64,000 bases of DNA from Marinicauda pacifica (lineage in GTDB: Bacteria > Pseudomonadota > Alphaproteobacteria > Caulobacterales > Maricaulaceae), in assembly GCF_004793635.1 (NCBI RefSeq), contig NZ_SRXV01000002.1:62001-126000 (forward strand). The letters are read 5' to 3'. Under the pieces are notes generated by a model. The model was given only the letters and a program-made list of their open reading frames with translations. It was not told the DNA's origin and searched no databases. The position numbers were made by a program, and so were the translations under genes. This document shows, in pieces, positions 44,751 to 52,318 of the stretch (positions are counted from its first letter, which is position 1; each line of letters opens with the position of its first letter).

Positions 44751-45673
44751 TGTCCCAAACCGAACGCACGTGCTTCATCGTCTCCGACGGACGCCGCGGG
44801 ATCGAGAATCAGGCTCTGGGCCTGGCCGAGGCGTTGAGCGACCTGACGCCGCTGCGCCTGATGCCGGTCCATGTCCCGCGAACCGGACCGATTCCCGACC
44901 CCGGACCGATCGCGCCCGAGGTCTGGATTGGCTGCGGGCGGGCCGCGGTGCGCGCGAGCGAGGTCCACCGGCGCGCCTTTCCTGATTGCACGATGGTCTA
45001 TATCCAGCATCCGCGCGAAAACATGGCGCGTTTCGATCTGGTCATTCCTCCGCGCCATGACCGCCTGGACGGGCCGAACGTGTTCTCCATCCTTGGCTCC
45101 GCCAACCGGATCACGCCGTCACGCCTGGCCGAAGGCGCGGCCCCGTTCGCATCGCGCATGGCCGGCTTCGGTACGCCCCGCGCCGCCGTGCTGATCGGCG
45201 GGGACTCCCGGCACCACCGGTTTGATGAAGCGGTGAATACCTATCTGATCGAGCGCCTGGCCTTCCTGCGCGCCTGCGATGTGGCGCTGCTGATTACCGT
45301 CTCGCGGCGCACCCCGGACGCGTTGAAGGATGCGCTTCGGGAGCGGTTCTCACATGATGAGGGTGTCTGGCTTCACGAGGATGGCGCCCCGAACCCGTAT
45401 TTTGCCTTCCTTGACGGCGCCGACTGGATTTTCGTCACCGAGGATTCCACCAATATGCTGACCGAGGCCGCGGCGACCGGAAAGCCGGTGTTTCGCCTGC
45501 CGGTCGCGGGCGATCCCGGCAAGTTCAGGCGCCTTTACGCCGAGCTTGAGGCCTATGGAGCCGTGCGCCCTTTCCTCGGAAGACTGGACCGGTGGCGCTA
45601 TCGCCCGCTTCGCGAAACCGGGCGCGCGGCGCAGCGCGTGCTTGAAATTCTCGACGCGAAATCCCACTCCTGA
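44750..45673 (+). CDS. Mitochondrial fission ELM1 family protein (COG3660)
   Basis: 307 residues of the ELM1-like family found in alphaproteobacteria and plant mitochondria. Typical segments: DGRRGIENQALGLAEALS, WIGCGRAA, FSILGSANRITPSRLAEGA, AVLIGGDSRHHRFDE and the glycosyltransferase-like DWIFVTEDSTNMLTEAAATG (cut here) with KPVFRLPVAG. The fold resembles GT-B enzymes. Plant ELM1 anchors dynamin DRP3; the bacterial role is unknown. Its ATG overlaps the MarR stop by one base. Confidence 0.88.
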   Translation: MSQTERTCFIVSDGRRGIENQALGLAEALSDLTPLRLMPVHVPRTGPIPDPGPIAPEVWIGCGRAAVRASEVHRRAFPDCTMVYIQHPRENMARFDLVIPPRHDRLDGPNVFSILGSANRITPSRLAEGAAPFASRMAGFGTPRAAVLIGGDSRHHRFDEAVNTYLIERLAFLRACDVALLITVSRRTPDALKDALRERFSHDEGVWLHEDGAPNPYFAFLDGADWIFVTEDSTNMLTEAAATGKPVFRLPVAGDPGKFRRLYAELEAYGAVRPFLGRLDRWRYRPLRETGRAAQRVLEILDAKSHS

Positions 45674-45750
45674 ACATCAACGGTCAAATCGGTCAGGACC
45701 TGGCGCGAATCCCGTCAGGTTCGGACCGAAATCATGAGAGAGGATCAGCC

Positions 45751-46752
45751 ATGAGCGAGTCGCGCCACGCGAAAGTCGTCATTATCGGGTCGGGCGCTGC
45801 CGGCTATACCGCCGCCATCTACGCGGCGCGTGCCATGCTCAAGCCCATGCTGATCGCGGGATTGCAACCGGGCGGACAGCTGACCATCACCACCGATGTC
45901 GAGAACTATCCCGGCTTCGCCGAGCCCATACAGGGGCCCTGGCTGATGGAGCAGATGAAGGCCCAGGCCGAGGGTGTCGGCACCGACATGGTCAGCGACA
46001 TCATCGTCGAGGCGGACCTGAAGGCGACGCCCAAACGTCTCGTCGGCGATAGCGGCGCGGTCTACACCGCCGACACCGTCATCATCGCCACCGGCGCCAG
46101 CGCGAAATGGCTGGGCCTGGAAAGCGAGCAGAAATATCAGGGCTTCGGCGTGTCGGCCTGCGCCACGTGCGACGGTTTCTTCTATCGCGACAAGGAAGTC
46201 TTCGTGGTGGGCGGCGGCAATACCGCTGTCGAAGAAGCACTGTTTCTGACCAACTTTGCCAAGAAGGTGACGCTGGTTCACCGCCGCGACGAACTGCGCG
46301 CTGAAAAGGTGATGCAGGACCGCCTGTTCAAGCACCCCAAGATCGAGGTCGTCTGGAATAGCGAGCTGGATGAGATCCTGGGCCAGGACAAGCCGATGCC
46401 CGGCGTCACCGGCGTGCGCCTGAAAAATACGCAGACCGGCGAGACCGAGGAACGCGCCGCCGACGGGGTGTTCATCGCGATCGGCCATGCGCCCGCAACC
46501 GAGCTCTTCATCGACCAGCTCGAAACCAAGCCGGGCAATTATCTCGTCACCAGACCGGACAGCACCGAGACCGCCATTCCCGGCGTCTACGCGGCAGGCG
46601 ACGTGACCGACGACAAATACCGCCAGGCCGTGACCGCAGCCGGCATGGGCTGTATGGCCGCCCTCGAGGCCGAACGCTATCTCGCGGCGCGTGAAGCGGC
46701 GGGCGAGCCCGAGCCGGACGCGGCGGAGAAAGAGAAGACCGACGCGGCGTAG
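45751..46752 (+). CDS. trxB: Thioredoxin-disulfide reductase TrxB
   Basis: 333 residues. FAD motif IGSGAAGYTAAIYAARAMLK, redox-active CATC in VSACATCDGFFYRDKEV, NADPH motif VVGGGNTAVEEALFL, and the FAD-closing GVYAAGDVTDDKYRQ. It reduces thioredoxin with NADPH. GAGAGGA precedes the ATG. The end is a charged Glu/Lys-rich tail. It stands near the redoxin/MarR module, giving this 4-kb stretch a redox theme. Confidence 0.96.
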   Translation: MSESRHAKVVIIGSGAAGYTAAIYAARAMLKPMLIAGLQPGGQLTITTDVENYPGFAEPIQGPWLMEQMKAQAEGVGTDMVSDIIVEADLKATPKRLVGDSGAVYTADTVIIATGASAKWLGLESEQKYQGFGVSACATCDGFFYRDKEVFVVGGGNTAVEEALFLTNFAKKVTLVHRRDELRAEKVMQDRLFKHPKIEVVWNSELDEILGQDKPMPGVTGVRLKNTQTGETEERAADGVFIAIGHAPATELFIDQLETKPGNYLVTRPDSTETAIPGVYAAGDVTDDKYRQAVTAAGMGCMAALEAERYLAAREAAGEPEPDAAEKEKTDAA

Positions 46753-46753
46753 C

Positions 46754-46766
46754 GATATATTATAAC
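46754..46766. promoter_or_regulatory. Zur-box-like site upstream of the ABC exporter operon
   Basis: GATATATTATAAC differs by one base from the symmetric zinc-uptake-regulator core GTTATATTATAAC; the extended arms GCGATATA and TATAACGT agree at 6 of 8 positions. It is 52 bp before the ATPase start and just after the trxB stop. Zur control is inference. Confidence 0.45.
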
Positions 46767-46818
46767 GTTGCGTGAGTTTCATTTGGCGTAGCGGGCCGGT
46801 CGCGGTATCGACACCGGT

Positions 46819-47538
46819 ATGACCCAGTCCGCTACGCCAGCCGTCCTGATCGAGGATTTGCGCTTTGCCTACGCGCGCAAATCGCCTCCGGTTCTCGATA
46901 TCGCCCAATTCCGTGTCGATCCGGGTGAGCGCGTTTTCCTGCGCGGCGCGTCGGGAAGCGGCAAATCGACCCTGCTCGGCGTCATCGCGGGCATTCTGGA
47001 CGTCTCGCACGGGCGGATCGAAGCGCTCGGCACCGACATGGCGCATGCCGACGCGGCCACGCGCGACCAGACGCGGGCGGAGCGTCTCGGCGTCATCTTC
47101 CAGATGTTCAACCTGCTGCCCTACCTTCCGGTGGGCGAGAATGTGATGCTGCCCTGCCGCTTCTCGGCCGGACGCGCGCGGGCCACGAAGGTCAATGGCG
47201 GCCCGGCCGCCGATGCGCGGCGTCTCCTGAGCCGGCTGGAGCTCGATCCCGCAGAGTACTGGAACGCCGCGTCGCGCAGCCTGAGCGTCGGCCAGCAGCA
47301 GCGTGTCGCCGCAGCGCGCGCCCTGATCGGCCAGCCCTCACTCATCCTGGCCGACGAACCGACCAGCGCGCTGGACACCGACCGCCGCGACCGCTTCATC
47401 GCCCTCTTGCTGGAGGAATGCGCGAGCAGCGGGGCGGCCCTGCTTTTCGTGAGCCATGATGGCGGGCTGGCGCCTCATTTCGACCGGGCGCTGGATCTCT
47501 CCGAGATCAACCGCGCCGGCACGGGAGAAACCGCATGA
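46819..47538 (+). CDS. ABC transporter ATPase, LolD/MacB type
   Basis: 239 residues. Walker A GASGSGKSTLLGVI, ABC signature SLSVGQQQRVAAARAL, Walker B LILADEPTSALD and the His switch VSHDGG. The family powers FtsX-fold exporters rather than importers. Its stop overlaps the permease start (ATGA), so the two form a complex. Confidence 0.93.
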   Translation: MTQSATPAVLIEDLRFAYARKSPPVLDIAQFRVDPGERVFLRGASGSGKSTLLGVIAGILDVSHGRIEALGTDMAHADAATRDQTRAERLGVIFQMFNLLPYLPVGENVMLPCRFSAGRARATKVNGGPAADARRLLSRLELDPAEYWNAASRSLSVGQQQRVAAARALIGQPSLILADEPTSALDTDRRDRFIALLLEECASSGAALLFVSHDGGLAPHFDRALDLSEINRAGTGETA

Positions 47539-48797
47539 GCCGCTTCCCCCTGCCCCGCCTCGCCCTGCGCTCGGTGCTGAACCGGCGCGCGACGGCCCTG
47601 CTGACCGCCCTCACCGTCGCCATCTCGGTCACGCTCTTCCTGGGGGTGGAGAAAGTGCGCCACGGCGCGCGGGCGAGCTTCGAGAACACGATCTCGGGGA
47701 CCGACCTCATCGTCGGCGCGCGCTCCAGCCCGATCAATCTGTTGCTCTACTCCATCTTCCATATCGGCGACCCGACCAATGCGATCAGCTGGCAGAGCTA
47801 TGAGGCCGTGTCCGGCGCGCCCTCGGTCGCCTGGACGGTTCCGATCTCGCTGGGCGACTCCCATCGCGGCTTCCGCGTGGTAGGGACCGACAACCGCTTC
47901 TTCGAGCACTACAAATACGCCAATCGCCGCGACCTCGAATTCGAGAATGGCGGTCCGCTTGAAGACACGTTCAGCGCGGTGATCGGCGCGCGCGTCGCCG
48001 ACGAGCTGGGCTATGAGGTCGGCGGCGAGCTGATCGTCGCCCATGGCGGCGGGGAGTTCAGCTTCGTCCAGCACGACCAGAATCCGTTCACGCTGACCGG
48101 CATCCTCGCGCCGACCGGAACGCCCGTCGACCGCTCGGTCTTCGTGCGGCTGGACGGGCTCGACGCGATCCATGACGGGGCGGGGCCCGGGGAGGATCAC
48201 GCCGGAGACGCCCACACCGAAGACGACCACGCCCACGCTGAACCCGACCAGATCACCGCCTTCCTGGTCGGGCTGGACCATCCGGCCGCCGCGCTGCGCC
48301 TGCAGCGCCAGGTCAACACCTATCCCGACGAAGCCCTGCAGGCGATCATCCCCGGCATGGCGCTGGTCCAGCTGTGGAGCGTGATCGGGGCGGCGGAAAC
48401 CACGCTGACCCTGATTGCCGCCTTCGTGGTGCTGACCGGGCTGGTGTCGATCCTGACCGCCATCCTGACCAGCCTGAACGAGCGCCGGCGCGAGATGGCG
48501 ATCCTGCGCGCGCTCGGCGCCCGGCCGCATCATATCTTCGCCCTGCTGGTCAGCGAGGCGGCGCTGCTGGCGCTCGCCGGGGCCGTGCTGGGCACCGCCC
48601 TGACCTACGGCCTCCTCGCCGTCCTCGCCCCCGTGCTGGAAGCGCGCTACGCGATTTTGATCGCGCAGCTCTGGCCGGGCCTCTACGATCTGGCCATTGT
48701 GGCCGCAGTGACCGGCGCCGCCGCGCTTCTGGGTGCGTTTCCCGCCTGGCGGGCCTACCGCAACTCGCTGGCCGACGGTATGACCATTCGGGTCTGA
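47535..48797 (+). CDS. FtsX-type ABC permease with His/Asp-rich periplasmic loop
   Basis: 420 residues: helix 1 near 15-35, a periplasmic MacB_PCD-like domain, then three C-terminal helices (FtsX domain, AAETTLTLIAAFVVLTGLVS, EMAILRALGARPHHIFALLV). At about residues 212-238 the periplasmic part has an insertion rich in His, Asp and Glu (EDHAGDAHTEDDHAHAEPDQ), as in zinc-regulated FtsX-type transporters. With the Zur-like box upstream this points to a metal-linked or stress-linked exporter, perhaps of a lipid or lipoprotein. Substrate unknown. Confidence 0.9.
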   Translation: MSRFPLPRLALRSVLNRRATALLTALTVAISVTLFLGVEKVRHGARASFENTISGTDLIVGARSSPINLLLYSIFHIGDPTNAISWQSYEAVSGAPSVAWTVPISLGDSHRGFRVVGTDNRFFEHYKYANRRDLEFENGGPLEDTFSAVIGARVADELGYEVGGELIVAHGGGEFSFVQHDQNPFTLTGILAPTGTPVDRSVFVRLDGLDAIHDGAGPGEDHAGDAHTEDDHAHAEPDQITAFLVGLDHPAAALRLQRQVNTYPDEALQAIIPGMALVQLWSVIGAAETTLTLIAAFVVLTGLVSILTAILTSLNERRREMAILRALGARPHHIFALLVSEAALLALAGAVLGTALTYGLLAVLAPVLEARYAILIAQLWPGLYDLAIVAAVTGAAALLGAFPAWRAYRNSLADGMTIRV

Positions 48798-48875
48798 CCA
48801 TCGGGGTCTGACCGGTCCTGAACGGACGGCGGATGATAACCGCTGCCGCCACGGGCCGATCGGGGAGAGGCGCGC

Positions 48876-49775
48876 ATGACGCTGGACTGGGACAAGCTGA
48901 AGACCTTCCACGCTGCCGCCGAGGCCGGCTCGCTGACGCGCGCATCCGACGCCCTGCACCTCTCCCAGTCGGCCGTCAGCCGCCAGATCAGCGCGCTGGA
49001 AGCCGAGCTCGGGGTCAAGCTCTTCCACCGCCATGCGCGCGGGCTGCTGACCACGGAGCCCGGCCGCCTCCTGTTCGAGGCCACCAGGGACATCGCCGCC
49101 AAGGTCGCCTTCGCCGAGGCCCAGGTGCAGGACAGCCGCGACGAGCCCACCGGGCTCCTCCGCGTCACCGCCCCCACCGCGCTCGGCGCGCTCTGGCTCG
49201 CCCCGCGCCTCTATCGCTTCCGCGCCCTCTACCCGCTGATCAAGCTGCGCCTGCTGCTGGCCGACCATGAGCTCGACATCGCCAATCTGGAGGCCGACGT
49301 CGCCATCCGGCCCTGGGGCTCGACCCAGAACGACCTCATCCAGCGCAAGCTCATGGATGTCGACCAGCACCTCTATGCCAGCCCCGCCTATCTCGACCGC
49401 GCCGGCCTGCCGGATTCCATCGAGGCGCTGGACCGCCACGACATGGTCGCCTACGGGCCGCGCCATCTCGCGCCCATCCCGAACCTGAACTGGCATCTCG
49501 TGCTGGGCCGGGAGAAGGGGGCCAAGCCGCGCGAGGCCGTGATCGAGGCCAACACGATCAACGCCATCATGAAGACTGCCGAGGCGGGCCTGGGGATTGC
49601 CGGCCTGCCCGACTATGTCGCGCGCGAGAACGAGAATCTGGTCCGCGTCCTGCCCGACATTGACGGCCCCGCCTTCGAGACCTTCTTCGTCTACCCCGAG
49701 GAGCTCAAAGGCTCGCGCCGCGTCATCGCCTTCCGCGAATTCCTCATCGAAGAGGTCAAACGCTGGGAACAGTAG
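48876..49775 (+). CDS. LysR family transcriptional regulator
   Basis: 299 residues. N-terminal winged helix LKTFHAAAEAGSLTRASDAL with LSQSAVSRQISALEAELGVK (recognition helix), linker helix, and a type-2 periplasmic-binding-like effector domain. GGGGAGAGG precedes the ATG. No divergent target gene is adjacent; the regulon is unknown. Confidence 0.93.
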   Translation: MTLDWDKLKTFHAAAEAGSLTRASDALHLSQSAVSRQISALEAELGVKLFHRHARGLLTTEPGRLLFEATRDIAAKVAFAEAQVQDSRDEPTGLLRVTAPTALGALWLAPRLYRFRALYPLIKLRLLLADHELDIANLEADVAIRPWGSTQNDLIQRKLMDVDQHLYASPAYLDRAGLPDSIEALDRHDMVAYGPRHLAPIPNLNWHLVLGREKGAKPREAVIEANTINAIMKTAEAGLGIAGLPDYVARENENLVRVLPDIDGPAFETFFVYPEELKGSRRVIAFREFLIEEVKRWEQ

Positions 49776-49793
49776 GGGGTGTGCGCGAGCGGG

Positions 49794-50102
49794 TCAGCCC
49801 GGCGCATGCCCCTGTCCGGTAACGTCGAACCAGAGATCGCGCCAGCCCGGATTCATCGCTTCGACAAGCTCCAGCTTCCACGCCCGGCGCCATCGTTTGA
49901 TGCGTTTCTCGCGCAGGATCGCCGCCTCGACATCGGCGTGCATCTCATACCAGACGAGGATTTTTGCGTTGTAGCGCCGCGTAAATCCGCCCACCACGCC
50001 GTCGCGGTGCTCGGCCGCCCGCCGGATCAGGTCGGAGGTGACACCGGTATAGAGCACGCCGCGCGGCCGGTCGGTGAGGATGTAGACGCTATAGCGATCC
50101 AT
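49794..50102 (-). CDS. GIY-YIG nuclease family protein
   Basis: 102 residues, a single GIY-YIG domain in its YhbQ/endonuclease-like short form: YSVYILTDRPRGVLYTGVTS replaces GIY-YIG by VYI and YTG, then the Arg in DLIRRAAEHRDG and the Glu in AAILREKRIKRWRRAWKLEL. Such stand-alone proteins are common in alphaproteobacteria next to repetitive intergenic DNA; some behave as small mobile nucleases. It is convergent with the LysR gene and its 5' side faces the repeat pair at 50131-50431. Confidence 0.88.
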   Translation of the reverse strand: MDRYSVYILTDRPRGVLYTGVTSDLIRRAAEHRDGVVGGFTRRYNAKILVWYEMHADVEAAILREKRIKRWRRAWKLELVEAMNPGWRDLWFDVTGQGHAPG

Positions 50103-50130
50103 TCTCAGATATTCACGGGCCTGACGCCCC

Positions 50131-50265
50131 TGTCACCCGAATTCAAAAATAAAAACTGTCACCCCGGGCGAAGCGCAGCGGAGACCCGGGGCCTCGCGCG
50201 GGTGACGAGTGCGAGCGAGCATCCCTCACGAGATCCCGGCTCTCGCTGTGCTCGGCCGGGATGAC
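50131..50265. repeat. Intergenic repeat, copy 1
   Basis: Begins TGTCACCCGAATTCAAAAAT and ends near CGGGATGACA. Internally GTCACCCCGG and GGGGCCTCGCGCGGGTGAC form nested inverted repeats. It shares order and most sequence with copy 2, about 168 bp away start to start. Resembles dispersed palindromic intergenic elements rather than a transposon: no ORF. Confidence 0.75.
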
Positions 50266-50298
50266 ACGGAGTGGGAACCTCAATGAGCACAGATCCCC

Positions 50299-50431
50299 TG
50301 TCACCCGAACTCAAAAACCAAAACTGTCACCCCGGACGCCGCAGGCGCTCCGGGGCCTCGTGCGGGTGACAGGTGCGAGCCCGCATCCCTCACGAGGTCC
50401 TTGGCTCTCGCTTCACTCGCCCGGAATGACA
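50299..50431. repeat. Intergenic repeat, copy 2
   Basis: Begins TGTCACCCGAACTCAAAAAC after CC and ends near CCGGAATGAC. Differences from copy 1 (for example ACGCCGCAGGCGCTCC replacing GCGAAGCGCAGCGGAGACCC) keep the local dyads, so the folded shape appears conserved. Confidence 0.75.
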
Positions 50432-50443
50432 CCATGGGAAGGG

Positions 50444-51127
50444 TCACTCTGGGCACGACTCGGGGCCGGTCTTTTTCTCCCCCCACCACCAGTCCGGAAA
50501 GGTGTAGCCCTCTTCCGCCGCCCTGGCCGCATGCGACGCGGCAATGCGCTCGATGCGCCGCCCCAGAATCTCGCGATAGTCCTCTTCCTCCGGCTCCAAA
50601 TAGTCGGGCGCCCCGGCCAGCATCCGGCAGACGACCAGCATGCGCTCGGCCAGGCGCATCAGCTCGGCGGCGTGTTTCAGCTCCCCCTCTTCCATCAGGG
50701 CGAGCGCCGCGCGCATGGCCCGCTCCCCGGCGGCGCGCGCCTCCAGCGGGTTCATCGCGGTGGCCGGCGCCGTCCCGTCCGCTCCGGCGGGGCCGCCAGG
50801 CTCCCCGGACTCACCGGTCCCGCCGTCATCGTCCTCCTGCCCCTCGTCCGGCTCGCCGGCCGGGGCGCAGCCGGCCCCGTCAGGCGACGCAGAGCCCCCC
50901 GCCGGCGCGGCGGCGTTCAGGCGCGCCTGGCGCGCGAACACCTCGCGCACCCGGGCCTGAGCCAGGTCCTGGCCCCGCCAGCCACCCTCGGCCGCCCAGC
51001 GATAGAGGGTGGAGACCGGCACCCCGACCTCGGCGGCAATCACATGCATTTCATGACCCGCCTCGCGCATCGCGCGCGCCGCAGCGATCAGGTCGAGGCG
51101 TTCATCCTCGGAGCGTAAATATCCCAT
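50444..51127 (-). CDS. Helix-turn-helix protein with low-complexity middle
   Basis: 227 residues from the ATG at 51127. Residues 8-55 form a homeodomain-like HTH (DLIAAARAMREAGHEMHVIA, VGVPVSTLYRWAAEGGWRGQ), typical of transposase and terminase small-subunit proteins. A Gly/Asp/Glu/Pro-rich stretch occupies about 85-135, then a helical C-terminus (AALALMEEGELKHAAELMRL) and EKKTGPES end. Function unknown. It lies between the repeat pair and the AT-rich island but has normal high GC itself. Confidence 0.65.
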   Translation of the reverse strand: MGYLRSEDERLDLIAAARAMREAGHEMHVIAAEVGVPVSTLYRWAAEGGWRGQDLAQARVREVFARQARLNAAAPAGGSASPDGAGCAPAGEPDEGQEDDDGGTGESGEPGGPAGADGTAPATAMNPLEARAAGERAMRAALALMEEGELKHAAELMRLAERMLVVCRMLAGAPDYLEPEEEDYREILGRRIERIAASHAARAAEEGYTFPDWWWGEKKTGPESCPE

Positions 51128-51305
51128 GGCGGGAAGGATGGGGGTGTGAGGGCGGGGCGGGGATAAGGGGACGCTGTCATTTGCCTTCCCTGCGATGCGT
51201 GGCGACCGCGCCCAGTAGGCTGGCGCAAATAACGGGAGAAAGACGGTCCCAGGTCGACACGGGAGATTACGCCTGACGATATTCACACATTTTCCACCCT
51301 CGAGG

Positions 51306-51335
51306 TTGAGGATTCGGCATTCCAAGCGCTAAAAG
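51306..51335 (+). promoter_or_regulatory. Candidate promoter of the two-gene island
   Basis: TTGAGG at 51306-51311, then GCTAAAAG at 51328-51335, close to the alphaproteobacterial -35/-10 forms TTGAC and GCTANAWC. Predicted start near 51341 leaves a short leader with CGGGGTGGA before the ATG at 51359. Confidence 0.5.
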
Positions 51336-51358
51336 TGTTTTCCTCTCGGGGTGGATCA

Positions 51359-52318
51359 ATGGACTCTTATCTAGCTATCGCTCGCGCGGTACTCGCCGAA
51401 ACGAGGAAGCCACTCTCTAGCGCGGAGATGCTTCGCGAAGCATATTTGCGCGATTTCGTGCCAGATCACCTTTATGGACAAACGCAGCATAAAACGCTGC
51501 AGGCCAGACTTTCAGAAGATATACTATTGCACAGACAGAACAGCGCATTTGTACGCACATCGCCTGGGCGATTCTTTTTAAGAATTCTCCAGAAAGATCC
51601 AAATATCCCACAGGAATATAAGTATGAATTTCCGGCACCTGTGCGAGCGGAACAGTTAAGCAATTTTCGCGTTCTTTGTGTAAAAAGGGAACAGCTAACT
51701 CACGGCGCATCGGAAATAAGAAAAGCGAGCGACATTTCTTCACTTCTATCAGAATCTAAGCATGTACATGCAAAGCACTTAGATATTGATCGCGACCTCG
51801 TTCAGGTATGCTCTTTAACCGTAATCTATAATTGCGGTCGGATTTTGTTGAATTCTTATCCGAGTAGCGCCTTTCTAGGGTTAGGTTCTGGAAAATCAGT
51901 AGGCTTGGTAACACGCGTTAAAGAGGACGACCTATCGCTATTCGATGGGACAGCCTACGGTGTTCGTGAGGCCGCACTTCGGTCCATCGCGGAGACCCTC
52001 AGCCCGCCTGAAAGCGTAATGCTCCGCCTTCAGGATCCCACCCAAACAAACCTGTGTGGTGCAATTTGGCTAAGCAACCGGCCAAGTTATCGATCCATGA
52101 TTGCATTGATTGTCATGGTGAACTTTGGTAGCGAATATGATCCCTCGTTAAGGTTTGGCCCAGTAAGTGGGCTGAGATGGGTAGATAGCGAGCAATTAAA
52201 TGCTGAATCGACCAACTATGAGCCTTGGTCAAATGAGCTAATTTATAAATCCAGCATACTAAAAAATCGGATTTTTTCTGGCCATGCGCAGAAAACTGAG
52301 CGAGGATGGGACGCTTGA
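51359..52318 (+). CDS. HARE-HTH protein with Nudix-like C-terminal domain (island gene A)
   Basis: 319 residues. Residues 1-75 are a HARE-HTH winged-helix domain (SYLAIARAVLAETRKPLSSA, HLYGQTQHKTLQARLSEDIL, FVRTSPGRFFL), a DNA-contact module of restriction, polymerase delta and chromatin proteins. Residues 140-300 look Nudix-like: a strand GRILLNSY, then REAALRSIAETL at 203-214 in place of the Nudix box; two of the catalytic Glu positions are Ser and Thr, so hydrolysis is unlikely and nucleotide or nucleic-acid sensing more likely. Base composition (about 45% GC in sampled lines) and codon use differ from all neighbours, a sign of transfer. ATG at 51359 is favoured by GGGGTGGA; a GTG eight codons up is possible. 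The 3' end overlaps the next gene by 35 bp. Confidence 0.75.
   Translation: MDSYLAIARAVLAETRKPLSSAEMLREAYLRDFVPDHLYGQTQHKTLQARLSEDILLHRQNSAFVRTSPGRFFLRILQKDPNIPQEYKYEFPAPVRAEQLSNFRVLCVKREQLTHGASEIRKASDISSLLSESKHVHAKHLDIDRDLVQVCSLTVIYNCGRILLNSYPSSAFLGLGSGKSVGLVTRVKEDDLSLFDGTAYGVREAALRSIAETLSPPESVMLRLQDPTQTNLCGAIWLSNRPSYRSMIALIVMVNFGSEYDPSLRFGPVSGLRWVDSEQLNAESTNYEPWSNELIYKSSILKNRIFSGHAQKTERGWDA

Larger units (their letters stand above)
50103..50443. other. 341-bp gene-free interval filled by a tandem repeat pair
   Basis: No coding sequence is supported. Almost the whole interval consists of the two repeat copies described separately, each capable of folding through its GTCACCCCGG / CCGGGGC and GGGTGAC segments. 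Confidence 0.8.

Noticed and set aside
50131..50431. CRISPR array
   Set aside because: Only two long diverged copies with no spacer-sized unique segments and no cas genes nearby.
51128..51305. Integrase or att site bounding the AT-rich island
   Set aside because: No integrase gene, tRNA gene or direct repeat could be found at either edge (51250 or 53740).
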